Part shown: piece by piece, positions 46,913 through 58,770 of the stretch
Layout: the number at the start of each line of letters is the position of its first letter
How positions within the stretch are numbered: position 1 is the stretch's first letter
Origin: Cyathus striatus
Taxonomy: Eukaryota > Basidiomycota > Agaricomycetes > Agaricales > Nidulariaceae
Direction: 5' to 3'
Assembly (NCBI GenBank): GCA_025738555.1
Contig: JAOVFP010000024.1
Span: 744,001 to 808,000, forward strand
DNA length: 64,000 nucleotides
Made by a program: the position numbers and the translations under genes
Notes under the pieces: generated by a model
Told to the model about the DNA's origin: nothing
The model's input: only the letters and a program-made list of their open reading frames with translations
Database searches by the model: none

Positions 46913-47387
46913 GGTGGTAGAGGTCGAGCATTCAGTCAGACTGCGGCGAGGTGGACAAGATAGTTATCAATGGGGTGGCGGTGCAAGAAACATCTCAGCT
47001 TTATTTGTCATTCCCCCGGATTAAACAAAAGTATATATATATTATACAGGTATAAAAATTAATCCAAGTTAGCCATTGAAAAAGAGTTTGGTGTTTGTGA
47101 AGTCGGTAGTTCCTCGGTGAGCGGAGGCAGAATACATAATGACAGAATATGGTGATTGATGACGTCAAGAATGTTTTATGTTTTTCATATAAGTTGTGTT
47201 GATGCCAACGTCGATGAGGACAGCGTCTGCGGAGAGAGCCAGAGTCTGTGATTCCAAGGCAAGTTAGTCACCGTTGATAGAATAATAATATTGATGCCCC
47301 CTTTCTCCACCCTCTTTTCTTCTCTTTTCTTTGCTTTCTTTCTTTTCTTTTTCTGTCTCTCTCTTCACGACACCCGCACGCCATTTC
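46913..47387. promoter_or_regulatory. Divergent promoter region with alternative signal-peptide frame
   Basis: Separates the 45.5-46.9 kb gene (minus) from the Ser/Thr-rich gene (plus). ATG 47294 opens a different frame starting MPPFSTLFSSLFFAFFLFFF, which looks like a signal peptide. It could be joined to the downstream gene only by an unseen intron, so I left it outside the CDS. Confidence 0.4.
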
Positions 47388-49308
47388 ATGTCATCACCCT
47401 CCACCTTGCCAACCACTGGATCGCCATCCAACTCCGGCCAAACATCCCCGCCTTCCACTTCCCCTTCCTCCACTCTCCCGCCCTCGTCTTCCCCTCCACC
47501 CTCGTCCTCCCCCTCCCCGTCTCCCCCTCCCCCATCCATGTCCTCCACCTCTCCATCCGCCGTCCCTTCCACTTCCAGCGACTCTTCTTCCGCTCCTTCG
47601 GCATCTTCCCCCTCCTCGTGAGCATTTCCTCTTCCATCTCTCTCGCTCTCACATTTCTCCAATGCCAGTCCTCCCTCAACCACAGCAATGGCCTCATCTA
47701 CCACCACCGTAGACACCGACGTCTCCTCCACGTCCCCCACCTCCACTTCTGCCACCACCTCTGATACCACCTCTGATACCACCTCTGCCACCACTTCTGA
47801 TACCACCTCTGTCACTACATCCTCCACCACTTCCGAAACAACCTCTTCCACCACCACCACCACCACCTCTTCCACCACCACCTCATCTACATCAACCACC
47901 ACCTCCACCACCACCTCGCCTACCTCCTCCACCACCACCTCCACCACCACCTCTCCTACCTCCACCACCACCACTTCACCTACACCTACCACCACCTCAA
48001 CCACCACCTCTTCAACCACCCCAGTAGACGACACTACCTCCACTCCTCCCCCGGACACGCGCACAACGCCTAGCCCTACTCGAACATCCCGCAATCCCTC
48101 CCCGACGTGTGTATTTCCCTTACTAATATTTATGCCCAGACCCTGATCCTCTATCAGAACCACCTTTCAGAGCACCGTCTTTGTCCAGACCACAGACAAC
48201 CAGGGCTCCACCTTTTCCACCGCCCCTGCAATCGTCACCAGTATCTTTACCTCCACCGGCACCAATGGAAGCGCCGTCACCGTCACTCAAATCGTCGCCA
48301 ACCCAACCCTCGGCGCCAACAATGATAAGAGTTCCAAAGGATCCGCGTATGTCCCTTTGTCTTTCCACCATCACCAATCCTTACTTTTGACAGGTTCTTC
48401 CGGAACACCGGCGCTGTCGCAGGTGTCTTTGTCTTGGTCGGTCTCGCAGCTGCCTCCATATTCCTCTGGGTCATATTCGCTCTCCGTCGTCGCCGGAGGA
48501 CCCGCCGACTCGAGCACGACACCGCCGTCTCTGCAACCCTCGCTGCTGCCGGTTTCCACAGGGCTCCTCTCGATGACGATGACGATCCCCCCGACAGCTC
48601 TTTCCGTCGTTCCGCCCTCGGTTCCGATCTCGAAATGCGTCAGCGACGCTCAAGCTCTGCCCTCGCCATAGGCACCACCAGCTCCGCTCCCAGCCATGGC
48701 GGCGCAAGGTCCTCCGCTGCCTTTGTCGAACCCACTCCCGACGGAGAAACAGAGTTCAACCCTTACGGCACCGACTACATTGTGCCCCCAGGCGGCCCAG
48801 GATATGTCCCTGCTCGCACCTCCAGCCCCCCTCCCACGCCCGCATTCATGGCTCCTTATCATGATCAAGATCCCAGCGGAAGCGGGAGCATAGGTGAACA
48901 CGGACAGAGGGTCGGCCACTCTACATCGGGCAGCTATGAGCCTCTTATGGCCTCATACTATCAGCAGGAGCAAGAACCTTCCGCTTCGACACCCGTCGAT
49001 GATCCCCCTCCCCCTCCCCCACGAAACCCGCAACGGGTGATAGACGGCGCCGCTTCCTCTAACGGACATCAGCCGCCACCTGACGCTCGCGACGATGCGT
49101 CGAGTGTATACTCTGAGAGTACAGATGATAGACTTGATCCTGGACTTGGACAGCGCTCCAAGCAGACAGATCTGAGGGACAGTGAAGACTATTCACGTCC
49201 TGTTCTTGGAGTACGTTCTACGAGTATTATTGCTTTTACTTGTCAACTGACTTTTACTGATAGGTTCGAAATCCTGACGCCCGCAGTCTGGTATCAAAAG
49301 AATCGTAA
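47388..49308 (+). CDS. Ser/Thr-rich single-pass membrane protein (cell-surface sensor-like)
   Basis: Extracellular low-complexity Ser/Thr/Pro region (about 230 residues, likely O-mannosylated), then STVFVQTTDNQGSTFSTAPA and TVTQIVANPTLG, one membrane helix (GAVAGVFVLVGLAAASIFLW) followed by RRRRRTRRLEHD, and a cytosolic tail rich in Pro and Ser. The last exon (49264-49308) ends VRNPDARSLVSKES. Intron phases agree at 47618, 48111, 48346 and 49210. The layout resembles Wsc/Mid2 wall sensors, but no WSC domain is seen, so function is inferred only from architecture. ATG 47388 was chosen since it is in frame; if the upstream signal-peptide frame is used, the N-terminus differs. The minus gene at 51015-53733 is a relative. 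Confidence 0.7.
47749..48010 (+). repeat. Thr/Ser-coding trinucleotide-like low-complexity repeat
   Basis: Irregular tandem repeats of ACC, TCC and TCT codons give runs such as TTSDTTSDTTSATTSDTTS and STTTSTTTSPT. The same DNA read on the other strand makes a long Val/Glu-rich open frame (47264-48163), which is an artefact. Such tracts vary in length between strains. Confidence 0.8.
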
Positions 49309-49714
49309 CTTGCATTTTTTATCATGGACATATTCATCGTTTACCCAAAAGCAAGGCTGCTTTGAGACTCGGCGATTTTTTCAGAGACAGTTTCGCACTT
49401 CCATGGACTCCATTTTCATCCTTGATGATGACCCTGCTATACCTATAATTCCCATTGCATTTACTGTACCCACATATATGTTGTTCCAGGAATACTGCAT
49501 GTAGTTCACCCATATGGTGTGTGAATAATCTTTCGAGTTTCTCATCTTTTAGATTCGGTCACACGTCCGTATATCATTCATGCGGTGGTGCAATGCAAAT
49601 TCATTCTCACCTATCTTATCATGGGAGTATCTTTGGTTCTTCATTGCCACGGCTAATCGTTCTTATTCCAAGCTGCGCACGAAAGGGTCTTGGCTTGACT
49701 TTCGCTTGCTGTGC
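49309..49714. other. Spacer before the isochorismatase-like gene
   Basis: About 400 bases between the two plus-strand genes. The open frame of the next gene continues upstream to 49580 without an ATG; no independent gene is supported. Confidence 0.5.
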
Positions 49715-50855
49715 ATGTCCCACCCGCTCCACGACACGCCTATCCTCGGTATGACAACTCGACCAAAGGTTCCGGTACCGGTGGAGTACGGCAACGATGC
49801 GTCTTTCTGGGTTGAATATCCGTCTGGCTTGGTTGATCTTTCGCGGGCCCAGCATTTGCCGAAGGACGCGGAGAGCACGAAAGGAGCTACGCCCCCTCCT
49901 TTACTGTCCACTCAGGTAGAGATTGATGTTAATGGCGGAAGGTCGATAAGGGTCGCAAAGGACGCTACGGCGCTGGTCGTGATTGACATGCAAAAGTGAG
50001 CATTGAGGTACCTTCTTGGCGTGAACGTCGACCGATGCTGGAGACAGTTTCTTCCTTCACCCCGACTTGAGAGATCATTCAAAGGGACTCAAATGTGTTG
50101 ACCCGCTTTTGAAGGTGGTACCTGCTCTGCGTTCCGCGGGTGTAAAGATTCTCTGGGTGTTCGTCTTTGTATTTCTTGGTTTTTCCCAACGCAAGTGTAT
50201 ATTTTTTTTTCCAGGAACTGGGGATTAACGGAACATGAACTGACGACGATTCCCCCTGCCTTGATACGTGGTTTCAGGAAGAGCGGCGGGGGTGGATTTG
50301 GCTCAGAGCTTCCCGGTAACTTTGGGAGGCTGTTGATGAGGGATGCCTACAACTCAGCCTTGTATGGACCGCTTCAGGACGAATATCTCAAAGGAAGAGA
50401 TGCCGGGAGTGATTTCTGGATCCATAAGAACCGGTATGCATCTGAACGTTCGACTCGGTTCATTGCGATGACCGTATTGTAGAATGAGCGGGCTTTGGGG
50501 CTACCAAACAGCGCTAGACTTGTTCTTGAAAGAGAATGGCATAACGACACTTCTCTTTGCGGGAGTGAACACTGATCAGGTAGAGTGGCACATAATCTAA
50601 GCTTGAGCTTACCGTGATCGGTTATCAGTGTGTCTCCGGCACTCTCGTCGACGCGTACTTCCGTGGATATGACTGTATCGTCGTACAGGACGTGACGGCG
50701 ACCACGTCCCCGGAAGGCGGATTTGAAAATGTGTTATACAATGCCGGAAACGTGAGCTTGATCATAACGTCCAATGATAAACTTTATAAATGTTATCGCC
50801 CTAGAGCTACGGTTTCGTCACCGATACAGCCAGGCTTGTTACCGCAGCCAAATAA
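49715..50855 (+). CDS. Isochorismatase-like cysteine hydrolase
   Basis: Member of the isochorismatase-like superfamily, which includes nicotinamidases and other amide or vinyl-ether hydrolases. Exons: 49715-49995, from 50048, from 50215, then further short exons to 50855. The catalytic Asp is in ATALVVIDMQKNFFLHPDLR and the nucleophile Cys in LLFAGVNTDQCVSGTLVDA. The intron falls exactly between Gln and this Cys. Other motifs are LRSAGVKILWVNWGL, GSDFWIHKNRMSGLWG and DVTATTSPEGG, with a short C-terminal exon ending SYGFVTDTARLVTAAK. An N-terminal 85-residue extension precedes the core. ATG 49750 is a possible alternative start. The substrate cannot be told from sequence. Confidence 0.87.
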
Positions 50856-51014
50856 TTGCGCTCATAGATGTAGCAGTAGCATCAATCAATTTCATTCGTA
50901 CAGCATATGATACTATGTACAAGGGGGTTGCTAAATACATTCACAACATGCTAAGTTCTACACTGAGGTGTTCTTTGCGCAAAATATTACAAGGAAACAA
51001 TGCGTTGATCATAG

Positions 51015-53733
51015 TCATTCAGGAGAAGGACGAAGGCGAACCTAGATCAGAAAAAAGTCAATCTCTAGTATCGGGCCTCTGAAAGGTACCCATGTACTCA
51101 CGTCCAACAAAGTTCGCCGAGATAACAAGTCCTGAGGGCTTTTATTACTAGCCTCTGATACCGGCGTTTCAGGTGCTGATCCAGCATGCGAAGAAATAGA
51201 GGCAGGGGGAGTTAGGGGTGCGTACTCCAGAGCTCGCTTCAAAGTGTCCCGTAGATGCGAACGTGGTGGCCGTGGCGGTGGAAGTACAGCTCGCTCCGGT
51301 TGTTCCATGGTAATCTTGTTAATGGCTGGCGATACCGGTGCAATCAAATCATCGTTGGCCGGAAGACTGGCAGGGTAAATCGACGGAGTGGATTGTCTGG
51401 ATTGGTCGGGATGAATGTATTCCAAAGGTGTAGGACCAAATGACCGCAGTTGCGGAATTTCAGGAAAAACTACTTCCGGTGCAGGCTTACGCGGTGAATG
51501 ATTATTGAAACCAGTGAGACCGATTCCTGCCTGTCCTGGAGTGTTCGGTTCGTCGCGGTATGGCACTGTCGAATGGAGACTGACAGCATCTCTTTGGTCT
51601 ACTGAGCGCATTGGGGCAGGGTCCTGAGGATCTTCAAAAGGATTTCCATAAAGCGACGGTGGCGGTTGACGCCTCATGCCAGCCAGCCAACGTTTACGGC
51701 GATTAATACGACGTCGCCGAAGGAAGCACCAGTAAATCCCGATACCCACAGCAGCGACAACGATACCAACTACTACGAACACACCTGCAACAGCTCCTTG
51801 GTTATGGATAAAGCTGCCCAAGGTTATGAGCTGTAGGTTATACTGAGGCATATCCGTAAACCCGTACTTACCCCGATCGGTTCACATCCTGAGCAGTGGT
51901 GCTGAATCCTGTGGGATTAGCGACAACGTGTGTAAAAGTAACGAAACCGCCATCAGGCTCTGTAGATGTGCTCAGTAAGGTAACCAGTTGAGGTGTGGAT
52001 AAGGATATCCGTCCGTCAGGGCCATCTGTAACTGTAACCACAACAAGACTTGGCAAGGTGCTCTCTGGGGATGTGGTTATTGTACTGGTACCGATTGGCG
52101 TGGTAGTAGAAGCCTTGATTAAATGAACTGTTCTGTAGTCAATATACATGTTTTGACGTCCTATTCAAACTGCTTACCAGAGACTGTGGTGGAGGTCGAA
52201 GATGTGGGGGTGGGAACACTACTTTGCGGTCTATTGGACACGGCACTTGCCTGTGCCTGTGTCTGTGACGTTTGTATTGTATGAACTGTAGTAGTTGAAG
52301 TCTGTCGCAGGGTTGGTGTAGACTCTGCAACACTTGCCGTGGATTGAGAAGGTGACGACGAAAGTGTTGGCGTAGACTTTGAAGATATGGCTGGTCCAGG
52401 TGAATTATTGACAGGAGAAGATGATTGAATGATCTTAATTGGAGAACTGCTTTCGCTGGTAGCGACAACGGATGAGGATGAGGCCATACTAGAAACGGAA
52501 TATATCAGGCTTCTCAACGCCGAAGGAGGAGCTTGGATTAAAAAGTACCTATCTACTGGGGTCGGTGCGGGACCAGGGTTTGGTAGAATCGTTGTAGACG
52601 AAGCAATAGATGTCTCGCTTGCTGCACTGTCTTCGGAAGAGGATACCATAGACTGCTATGGAAATGATACAGAAGGGGGGAAAAGCGCTAGTAAACTTCG
52701 GAGATAAATGGTCATAGAACGGCCACTTACCTGCACGGAGAACGTGCTGACTGTCTTAACAGTAGTGGACGAAGGGGTGATACGCCCGACAGACTATACT
52801 ATACTCAGAATAATTATGCTACAGCATCGGAGAATACGTACAAGGTTCGGCGCCTCAACGTCCTTGGTCTGGACAGTAGAAGCAAGCGAAGATTGGGTGG
52901 TCGCAGATAAGGAGGTTATTTTGGGAGTGGTAGAAATTAGGCTGATCACCTATAATTGGTGTCAGTTTCAGTGGGTTATGAATAGTGAATGGCTGCTAAA
53001 CGTACCGGAGATGGACTGCTAGTTAAAGCAGCGGAAGTTATCGGTGTCGTAGGGCGAACAGATGAAAATGGGGAAGTGCTCTGCCCCAACTGTGATGCCG
53101 CAGAACTAGACTCTTGCTAAAACCGCCCGCTTTAATTAATGTGCATTCCCAAACGCGATGATCAATAAAAACTACCTGCGATGAGTTGAACGCAGTCTCT
53201 ACCGGGCGTGGAGACGTTGTGCTACTGAACGAAACAATGCTACCTTGCAGTTCTGTATTCAATGTCGAAGATAGTATACCCGTTTGCGTGCCCGCCAGAG
53301 TCTCCGATGGAGTTAAACGCAACGTTTGACTCAAGGAAGTAGCGCTGCTCTGCGGTTCAGTATTCGATATTGAAGATATACTCTTTCCACTGCTTGCTAA
53401 AGTCTCCGTTGGACTCAAAGACACAGTGGCACTGGACGAAGCAGCACTGCTCTGCAGTTGGATATTTGGTGTTGAAAAGACACCCGATTGCCTGCTCGCT
53501 GTATAACGAGAAAATGAAAGGATCAGTTATAAGTACAATTAAACATGAAGATAAATTACAGTCTAAAGATGCGAATGCCCGCGTAGAATCAGGCATCGCC
53601 TCCGAAGAAGTTGAATACGAAAATGTGTAGGGGAAGGGAAATACGACTGACTTACCTGGGGGTTTTAGAGGACTTGAGGACAGAAGCGAAGGGAGTACAT
53701 AAGGACGGCAAAAATACTCCAAGCCTTATCCAT
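51015..53733 (-). CDS. Ser/Thr-rich single-pass membrane protein, related to the 47.4 kb gene
   Basis: A chain of short exons codes an extracellular Ser/Thr region (for example SLSPTETLASSGKSISSISN, then PTPTSSTSTTVSVHLIKAS). A membrane-proximal VTDGPDGRISLSTPQLVTLL and FVTFTHVVANPTGFSTTAQD precede one helix (GAVAGVFVVVGIVVAAVGIG), then RRRRINRRKRW and a Pro/Ser-rich tail. The last exon (51041-51015) adds only VRLRPSPE. The helix start GAVAGVFV, the basic stop-transfer, VVANPT before the helix and the small final exon beginning VR all match the 47.4 kb gene, so the two are paralogues. Start is tentative: ATG 53733 reads MDKAWSIFAVLMYSLRFCP, a plausible signal peptide, but its splice to the Ser-rich exon (donor GTCCTC) is weak. 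Confidence 0.62.
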
Positions 53734-53765
53734 AAGAGTATCTATGCCGGGTTCTCAACTGTGTT

Positions 53766-53890
53766 ATGGTATACGTGTCAAGCCGACATGTGAGCGATAA
53801 AATCCCCGGTGAGCTCTCCATTGAAATCGCCTCGCATATCTTGTCACTTGATGTGCACGCCATAGCACATCTGAGAAGTCAAAGCTCCAC
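53766..53890 (+). pseudogene. Possible F-box gene fragment
   Basis: ATG 53766 opens a short frame containing DKIPGELSIEIASHILSLD, which resembles the start of an F-box (IPxELxxEIxSHIL), and ends at a consensus donor AAA-GTGAGT. I find no downstream exon carrying the rest of an F-box protein in the following 600 bases. It lies only about 30 bases from the start proposed for the divergent membrane protein. It is most likely a relic or a chance match. Confidence 0.3.
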
Positions 53891-54544
53891 AAAGTGAGTT
53901 TCTCGACCTAACCGGGGCCGGAACACCGTTAGCCATGCGAACGAACCAAGCAGCCACAAGGTTTTTGCCCAGGAAGCTTGCAAGTTACCCAGAAGCTGCC
54001 TTGAAACAGTAGCGTGATGGCATGGGAACTAATGCCCGATTGAGATACTTCCTACAATGAAAGTGTGGTCTATTACCTTCTGATACTATCAGATACCATC
54101 CCATAACGTCACATTTCCGCCCCATACTTACAACATCGCTTGAGTACACTTTGCCGATCCATGTGCAAACGAGCATGGGAACAGGCATGTATGGCATAAT
54201 GCTTATAATAGTGTAGATAGAAGTCGTAAGGTCCCAAGTCCGAAAACCAATGATACAAAATGATCAAATTACGAATATAAAAGATTCTAAAGCCGCATAG
54301 CTGTGTACAGAGTGTATATGACTGGGTAGTACGTCAACGGCACGGTTTAACACAAAATATGGGTAACTCACAGAAAGAGTAAGTCATGAGCCGATATAAT
54401 GATTAGTGGGTATGTTATAACTGATTTGGATAGATGCAGGTTCAGAAACGCAGGATGAAAACATGAGTCATATAAAACTATCGAAATTAATAAACGCAGT
54501 CGGGAAAGGCAAATGAAGACTTACGTCGTCAAGATAAAGACTAT
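53891..54544. other. Intergenic region, no gene seen
   Basis: AT-rich and full of stops in all frames; no complete gene. It holds the 3' region of the Rab gene (minus) and whatever follows the F-box-like fragment. A 70-codon minus frame at 53985-54197 has no support. Confidence 0.5.
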
Positions 54545-55651
54545 TAGCAACACCTAGTGCCAGGAATCCAATTCTTCATTTTTAATTTTACAGTACCCTT
54601 TCGGCGGCTGGCACTAAAGCTCCCAAAACTGAGCCGGCTTGAACTATTCACTCTTCTTAAAGCCCGATCTCCGTAGCTGACACCACTACCAGCCTTCTCG
54701 GGGTCTAATGTACCAGATTCGATGGCCAGTAATATAGCACGAGCAGCTAAGAGAAATGGAGCCTCTACATTGTCGCCTGTCAGGGAAGATGCTTCCAGAA
54801 AATGTACATCTAGACTAATTTGTCAAACTTCGATTCAGTATTATACGATCTATAGCGTACCATTTTCTGCCGCCCACCTACTTGCTTCAGCCCACTCAAC
54901 TTCTCGTTCATCCTCTCGATCTGATTTATTACCGACCATCACCGTTACCAGATGAGGACTTGCTAGTGCTCTTGCATCAGCAAGCCAGCGAGAAAGGTTA
55001 ATGAAAGAGTCTCGACTATATGTATATCTGTGAGCGACATCCCAAATTCACGATAGAATGCTTACTTCGTGATGTCGTACACCAATATACATCCAGCAGC
55101 GCCCCGATAATAGCTTCTAGTTACTGATCTTTATATCGCTGCAAAGTAAGAGACAGGATCAATTCATCATTCACTGACGCACCGGAATCGTTCCTGTCCT
55201 GCTGTGTCCCAGAGCTAAGCCATGTCTCAGTATTATGCTCATCGCTAACGCTAATGGAGGTCTTCGAACCTGAAGCTTTATTCTTTTCTCCCCTAACTTG
55301 ATTGTCCTACTTGAAAACTCCACTCCAATTGTATGTTGCGAATGATCTTTAACTATTACTCCTGTTAGGCTGGGTGCATTCATGTTTCCGGCGGAAGATA
55401 CGAACAGGAATTGTGGGTGAAGTGGTGTAACAGACATGACTTTCCAGTGCCAGCTTCTCCTAATACAGACAAGAGGGTGAAAATCGAGGATGCATAACAT
55501 TGTGAATATGTATACCAATTATGATAAACTTCATCAAAAAGTCTGCACAGTGCAAAAGAATGTCAAATGCGAGCTCACGGAAATATGAAGGGCACGAACC
55601 GTAAGTTTCTAAAAGCTCTGTGGCATCTGCATCGTAGTCATTGTACGACAT
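54545..55651 (-). CDS. Rab4-type small GTPase
   Basis: Small GTPase of the Rab family, closest in sequence to Rab4, which directs recycling from early endosomes. The first exon (MSYNDYDADATELLETY) is followed by a 27-nt exon DFLMKFIIIG and the P-loop GEAGTGKSCLLHHFTHNS. Then come VKDHSQHTIGVEFSSRTIKL (switch I), [20 protein letters not shown] (switch II), AAGCILVYDIT, RDSFINLSRWLADARALASP, the guanine motif GNKSDRED and EASSLTGDNV. The C-terminus ends with Cys-Cys, the geranylgeranylation signal; the last 15 residues (KLKMKNWIPGTRCC) are unusual for Rab4, and a late intron is conceivable, but only read-through keeps the CC. Eight or so exons. Confidence 0.87.
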
Positions 55652-57180
55652 ATTAGAAAATAGTGCGATAAGAAGGGCTAAGCTACAAAGAAGATGAATG
55701 CGTTAAAGAGGACTCGGGTTGAGATTGAGTCGCTGAGCCTTAAGGTCAACGCCTCATGCGCATGAATTCAAATTGGGTTCAATCGATTCTGGTCACTGGT
55801 GTCTTAGTTCTATTACCCATGTCACGTGATCAAGTGGCGCGCGGCACTGGCAGTTTTACTGTAAGTATGACTTATGTCGAGCATTGTCGAGGAATCCAAG
55901 ACGAATCTTACAAATTTGCTACAACTTAACTACCACATGCTACTACCATCCTTTCCACGGAACCCAAATATCCACTACCTTAGTGCCGTTTTGTATCGAA
56001 GAGTCCACTAGGCGTGTCATTTAACTCTAGGTCATTTGCGTTTAATGTAGTAGTTATCTTTGAGTTATCTTTAAATGTCAAGTTGGTCTTTTGAACGTTA
56101 CCCAAATGCATTCTTTCCTTACAAAAGACGACCTGAAAGACACTTGAAAAGCACCTTGAAGCTCACTTAATTTGGTAGTAAATTGCAAATATGCATATAT
56201 TTTATGCCATATATATACATGTACATTTATAGACTACTTTTACGCATAATAGTATGTACTACAAAATAATATAGAACTGACAGTAATGCAAAAAATCGAA
56301 ACAACTCCCTCTACTATAGCCTCTATACTGCTAAACTGTACATCTGAAACAAGAACTGTCACGAAATGCATTGGTCTTTAGAAATAGTGAAATAGCACTC
56401 ACCCAAAAGTCACTGTGCTTCTTCTACTGCACAACAAAACCTCACCCTACCAATACTCCACAGTCGCCGGGCACATCCTGAGTGTTCAAATAGCCTGCTA
56501 AGCCAACTTGCTATTCCCAACACGAGCCTAACATGATGAATAGAGGGTTAGCGCAGAGAATTTATAACACAACATAAGGGCCAAACACAATTCTGTCTTG
56601 ATAGATAGTAACATTGGCGTGGTGGGGGCAGGAGCGCTGAGGAGGGCAGTAAAAAAGGGGACGGCATGAGACAGGTTCAAACTTCAAGGACTTTCAATTG
56701 AATTTGCTGATTGGCGGGACGACTCGAGACTCAGATCCAAAAATTTGAATTTAGTGAAATCGCCCTGGGCCAGTAGAATCCAGCGTGCTTGAGGCCCCAG
56801 TTAACCTGATCAGATGCTGCCTATCCGAGCCTCGGTAAGCAGGGTCGGGACGCTCGGCATCTATCAACAATTAACTTGAAACGTTGAACGCCGCGATTCT
56901 GGGTATATGACAACATCTCACCATCCTTCAACTTCTCCCAGCATTCAAGTTCTCTCTTCCCTCTAAGGTGTTACCAGACAACTTGTTGAGTCTCAGTAGT
57001 AATTATGCTGTATGAGTTGTAGGATGTGCACATTGTAGATGTACTATAGCATACGCAAAAGACGAGACGCAAACGGAACACCAACTGAATGCAAACCCAT
57101 GTTTCGAAGAGGCGAATGACAGAGAGAAAGTCAACGTTGATGACGGAAGAGAAAGACAACTCATAATACAAACGCAAACG
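55652..57180. other. 1.5-kb intergenic region, no gene seen
   Basis: Between the Rab gene start and the D-serine dehydratase end (both minus). AT-rich around 56150-56290 with TATATATACAT runs. A GC-richer patch at 56760-56890 has no tRNA or 5S match that I can make. The lower part (57000-57180) may contain the last exon of the D-serine dehydratase. Confidence 0.45.
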
Positions 57181-58770
57181 TTACCTAACGTCACTCTGAA
57201 AGATAATGTGCCGAATGTTCTCATGAATGCGCGTACAGATTTACTGATGTGTAGAACCATGGGTAGGCCTAGTAATATATGTTGGTATAAACCGTTGCTG
57301 ACTTTCGATGTGGGTGGTAGACTTACTGCTGCAATTAAGCATGCATGTTGACCAACGATATCTACTTGACTCCCTACATGTAGTTCATCTGCTTGCTGCC
57401 CGTTCCCGTTGTCAACGCGAGTTAAGATACCATGTTCTTGAGAGATTCGTGAGAGTATCCATGCTTTTCCCACCACCTCGCCGTAATGTCCAGAAGGACC
57501 ACTATCTTTACTGAATGCGATGGCTCCAGCGTCAACCATGGCCTCATCGGCACCTCCTTTGCCTCGTCCATGATAGTATGAAACCACCGTTGCTCTTACA
57601 TGCTGTGAAATCTGACTGCGATCAATCAGGTTAGTATGTAGTTGTTGCAGATCCAAAAGCGGGTAGTTGCCTAAGACATAAATGCAAATAAGCCAGCCAG
57701 AAATTGGTACACTAAATAGAGTGGCTTACCGGCATGGAGTTCAAGCGTCCCATGTAAGATACTTGCCAACATTGTTCGTGTTGCCGCATTAGCCGCATGT
57801 GCTGTAGGCGTGGATCCAACGGATAATATGAAGGGTTGGGTGTGTGCTTCGGGAAACGGCGAGGAACGTAATTGATCCAGCGCAATCTTCGCAGCTTCGT
57901 TCACAGACTTGACTTCGGAGGAAAGAAAATCAGTTGCTTCGGATCGGGACGTCGAACTATACGAGTTTCCTGCGTGTCCGTAAAATCCATAAAGAGACGC
58001 GGCCGGAGACTTCAATATAGTTTGAATAAGAGCCAAGAAGTCCTCAGATGATGGAACTACACCAGCCCGGCTTAAGTACAGGGCTGTCAGTAGCGTTACT
58101 TCCATGAATTATGTACTTATACGCACTTCTGTCCTCCATTTATTTTCACAAACATTGACCATCTCCTTGGATTTTTCCTTAGTTTTTCATATGAATCTAT
58201 ATATTGTACTTGTTGCGGATGGTCCACAAGAATACGAAGTACTGCCCCATTTTTCGCAACTTCGTCTTGTAGCTTGGATAAATCCGCGATTTTGTTGAGT
58301 GCGATCGGAAGTCCATAAAGAATCTAAACATTTGCCATGTCAAATATGGATGAGAAGCTACCGCACTCCTAAGACATACATCTGTTACGGTTCCATCCGC
58401 AACTAGCCCATGCCGCATCAACTCCCAAGCTTCAAGAACAGTCGATACCACGACAGCTATGGTCTTATTTTCAGACGAAACTAGCTGCAATCTTGTTCCT
58501 TCGACAGTCTATCCCGTCCTACCATGATGTCAACTCTGGCATAATCATCTCAGATCGCACCTTATGGGTTTTCAGATGAGCACGGAATGTAGCTCCCCAC
58601 TCCTTTGACTGTGCGTGCATTCTAGCACAGTTATCCGCGAATAGCTTTCGGTCGATAATCATTGCTGGCGTTCTGAGCGACTCCAGTGATTTTCCGATAA
58701 ATTCTTTTATCAAGGCATTCTTATCAGGAGCTCGCAGCAGCTCAAGTGGTGTAAAAGTTTGAGTAGTCAT
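57181..58770 (-). CDS. DSD1: D-serine dehydratase (PLP and zinc dependent)
   Basis: Eukaryotic-type D-serine ammonia-lyase (fold III, alanine-racemase-like), which breaks D-serine into pyruvate and ammonia. Start MTTQTFTPLELLRAPDKNAL at 58770. The PLP lysine is in FRAHLKTHKTVEGTRLQ. Further: VVVSTVLEAWELM, NGAVLRILVDHPQQV, WSMFVKINGGQNRAGV, LYGFYGHAGNSYSSTSRSEA and ILSVGSTPTAHAA. The zinc ligands His and Cys are in DIVGQHACLIAA, and the preceding HVGSQVD is typical. After this point the gene should end within about 20 residues (AYPWFYTS...), but I cannot place the final splice sites. The bound at 57181 is the stop of the simplest model ending in SDVR. The start of the last intron at about 57325 is sound. 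Confidence 0.82.

Noticed and set aside
47264..48163. 300-codon Val/Glu-rich frame on the minus strand
   Set aside because: Exact antisense of the Thr/Ser triplet repeat; composition follows the repeat and no start, domain or splice logic supports it.
49264..49280. GGTTCGAAATCC resembling a tRNA B box
   Set aside because: No matching A box or cloverleaf upstream, and the bases are the start of the last exon of the Ser/Thr-rich membrane protein.
56760..56890. GC-rich patch suggestive of a structured RNA
   Set aside because: No tRNA, 5S or other known RNA pattern could be aligned, and no stable extended stem is evident by eye.
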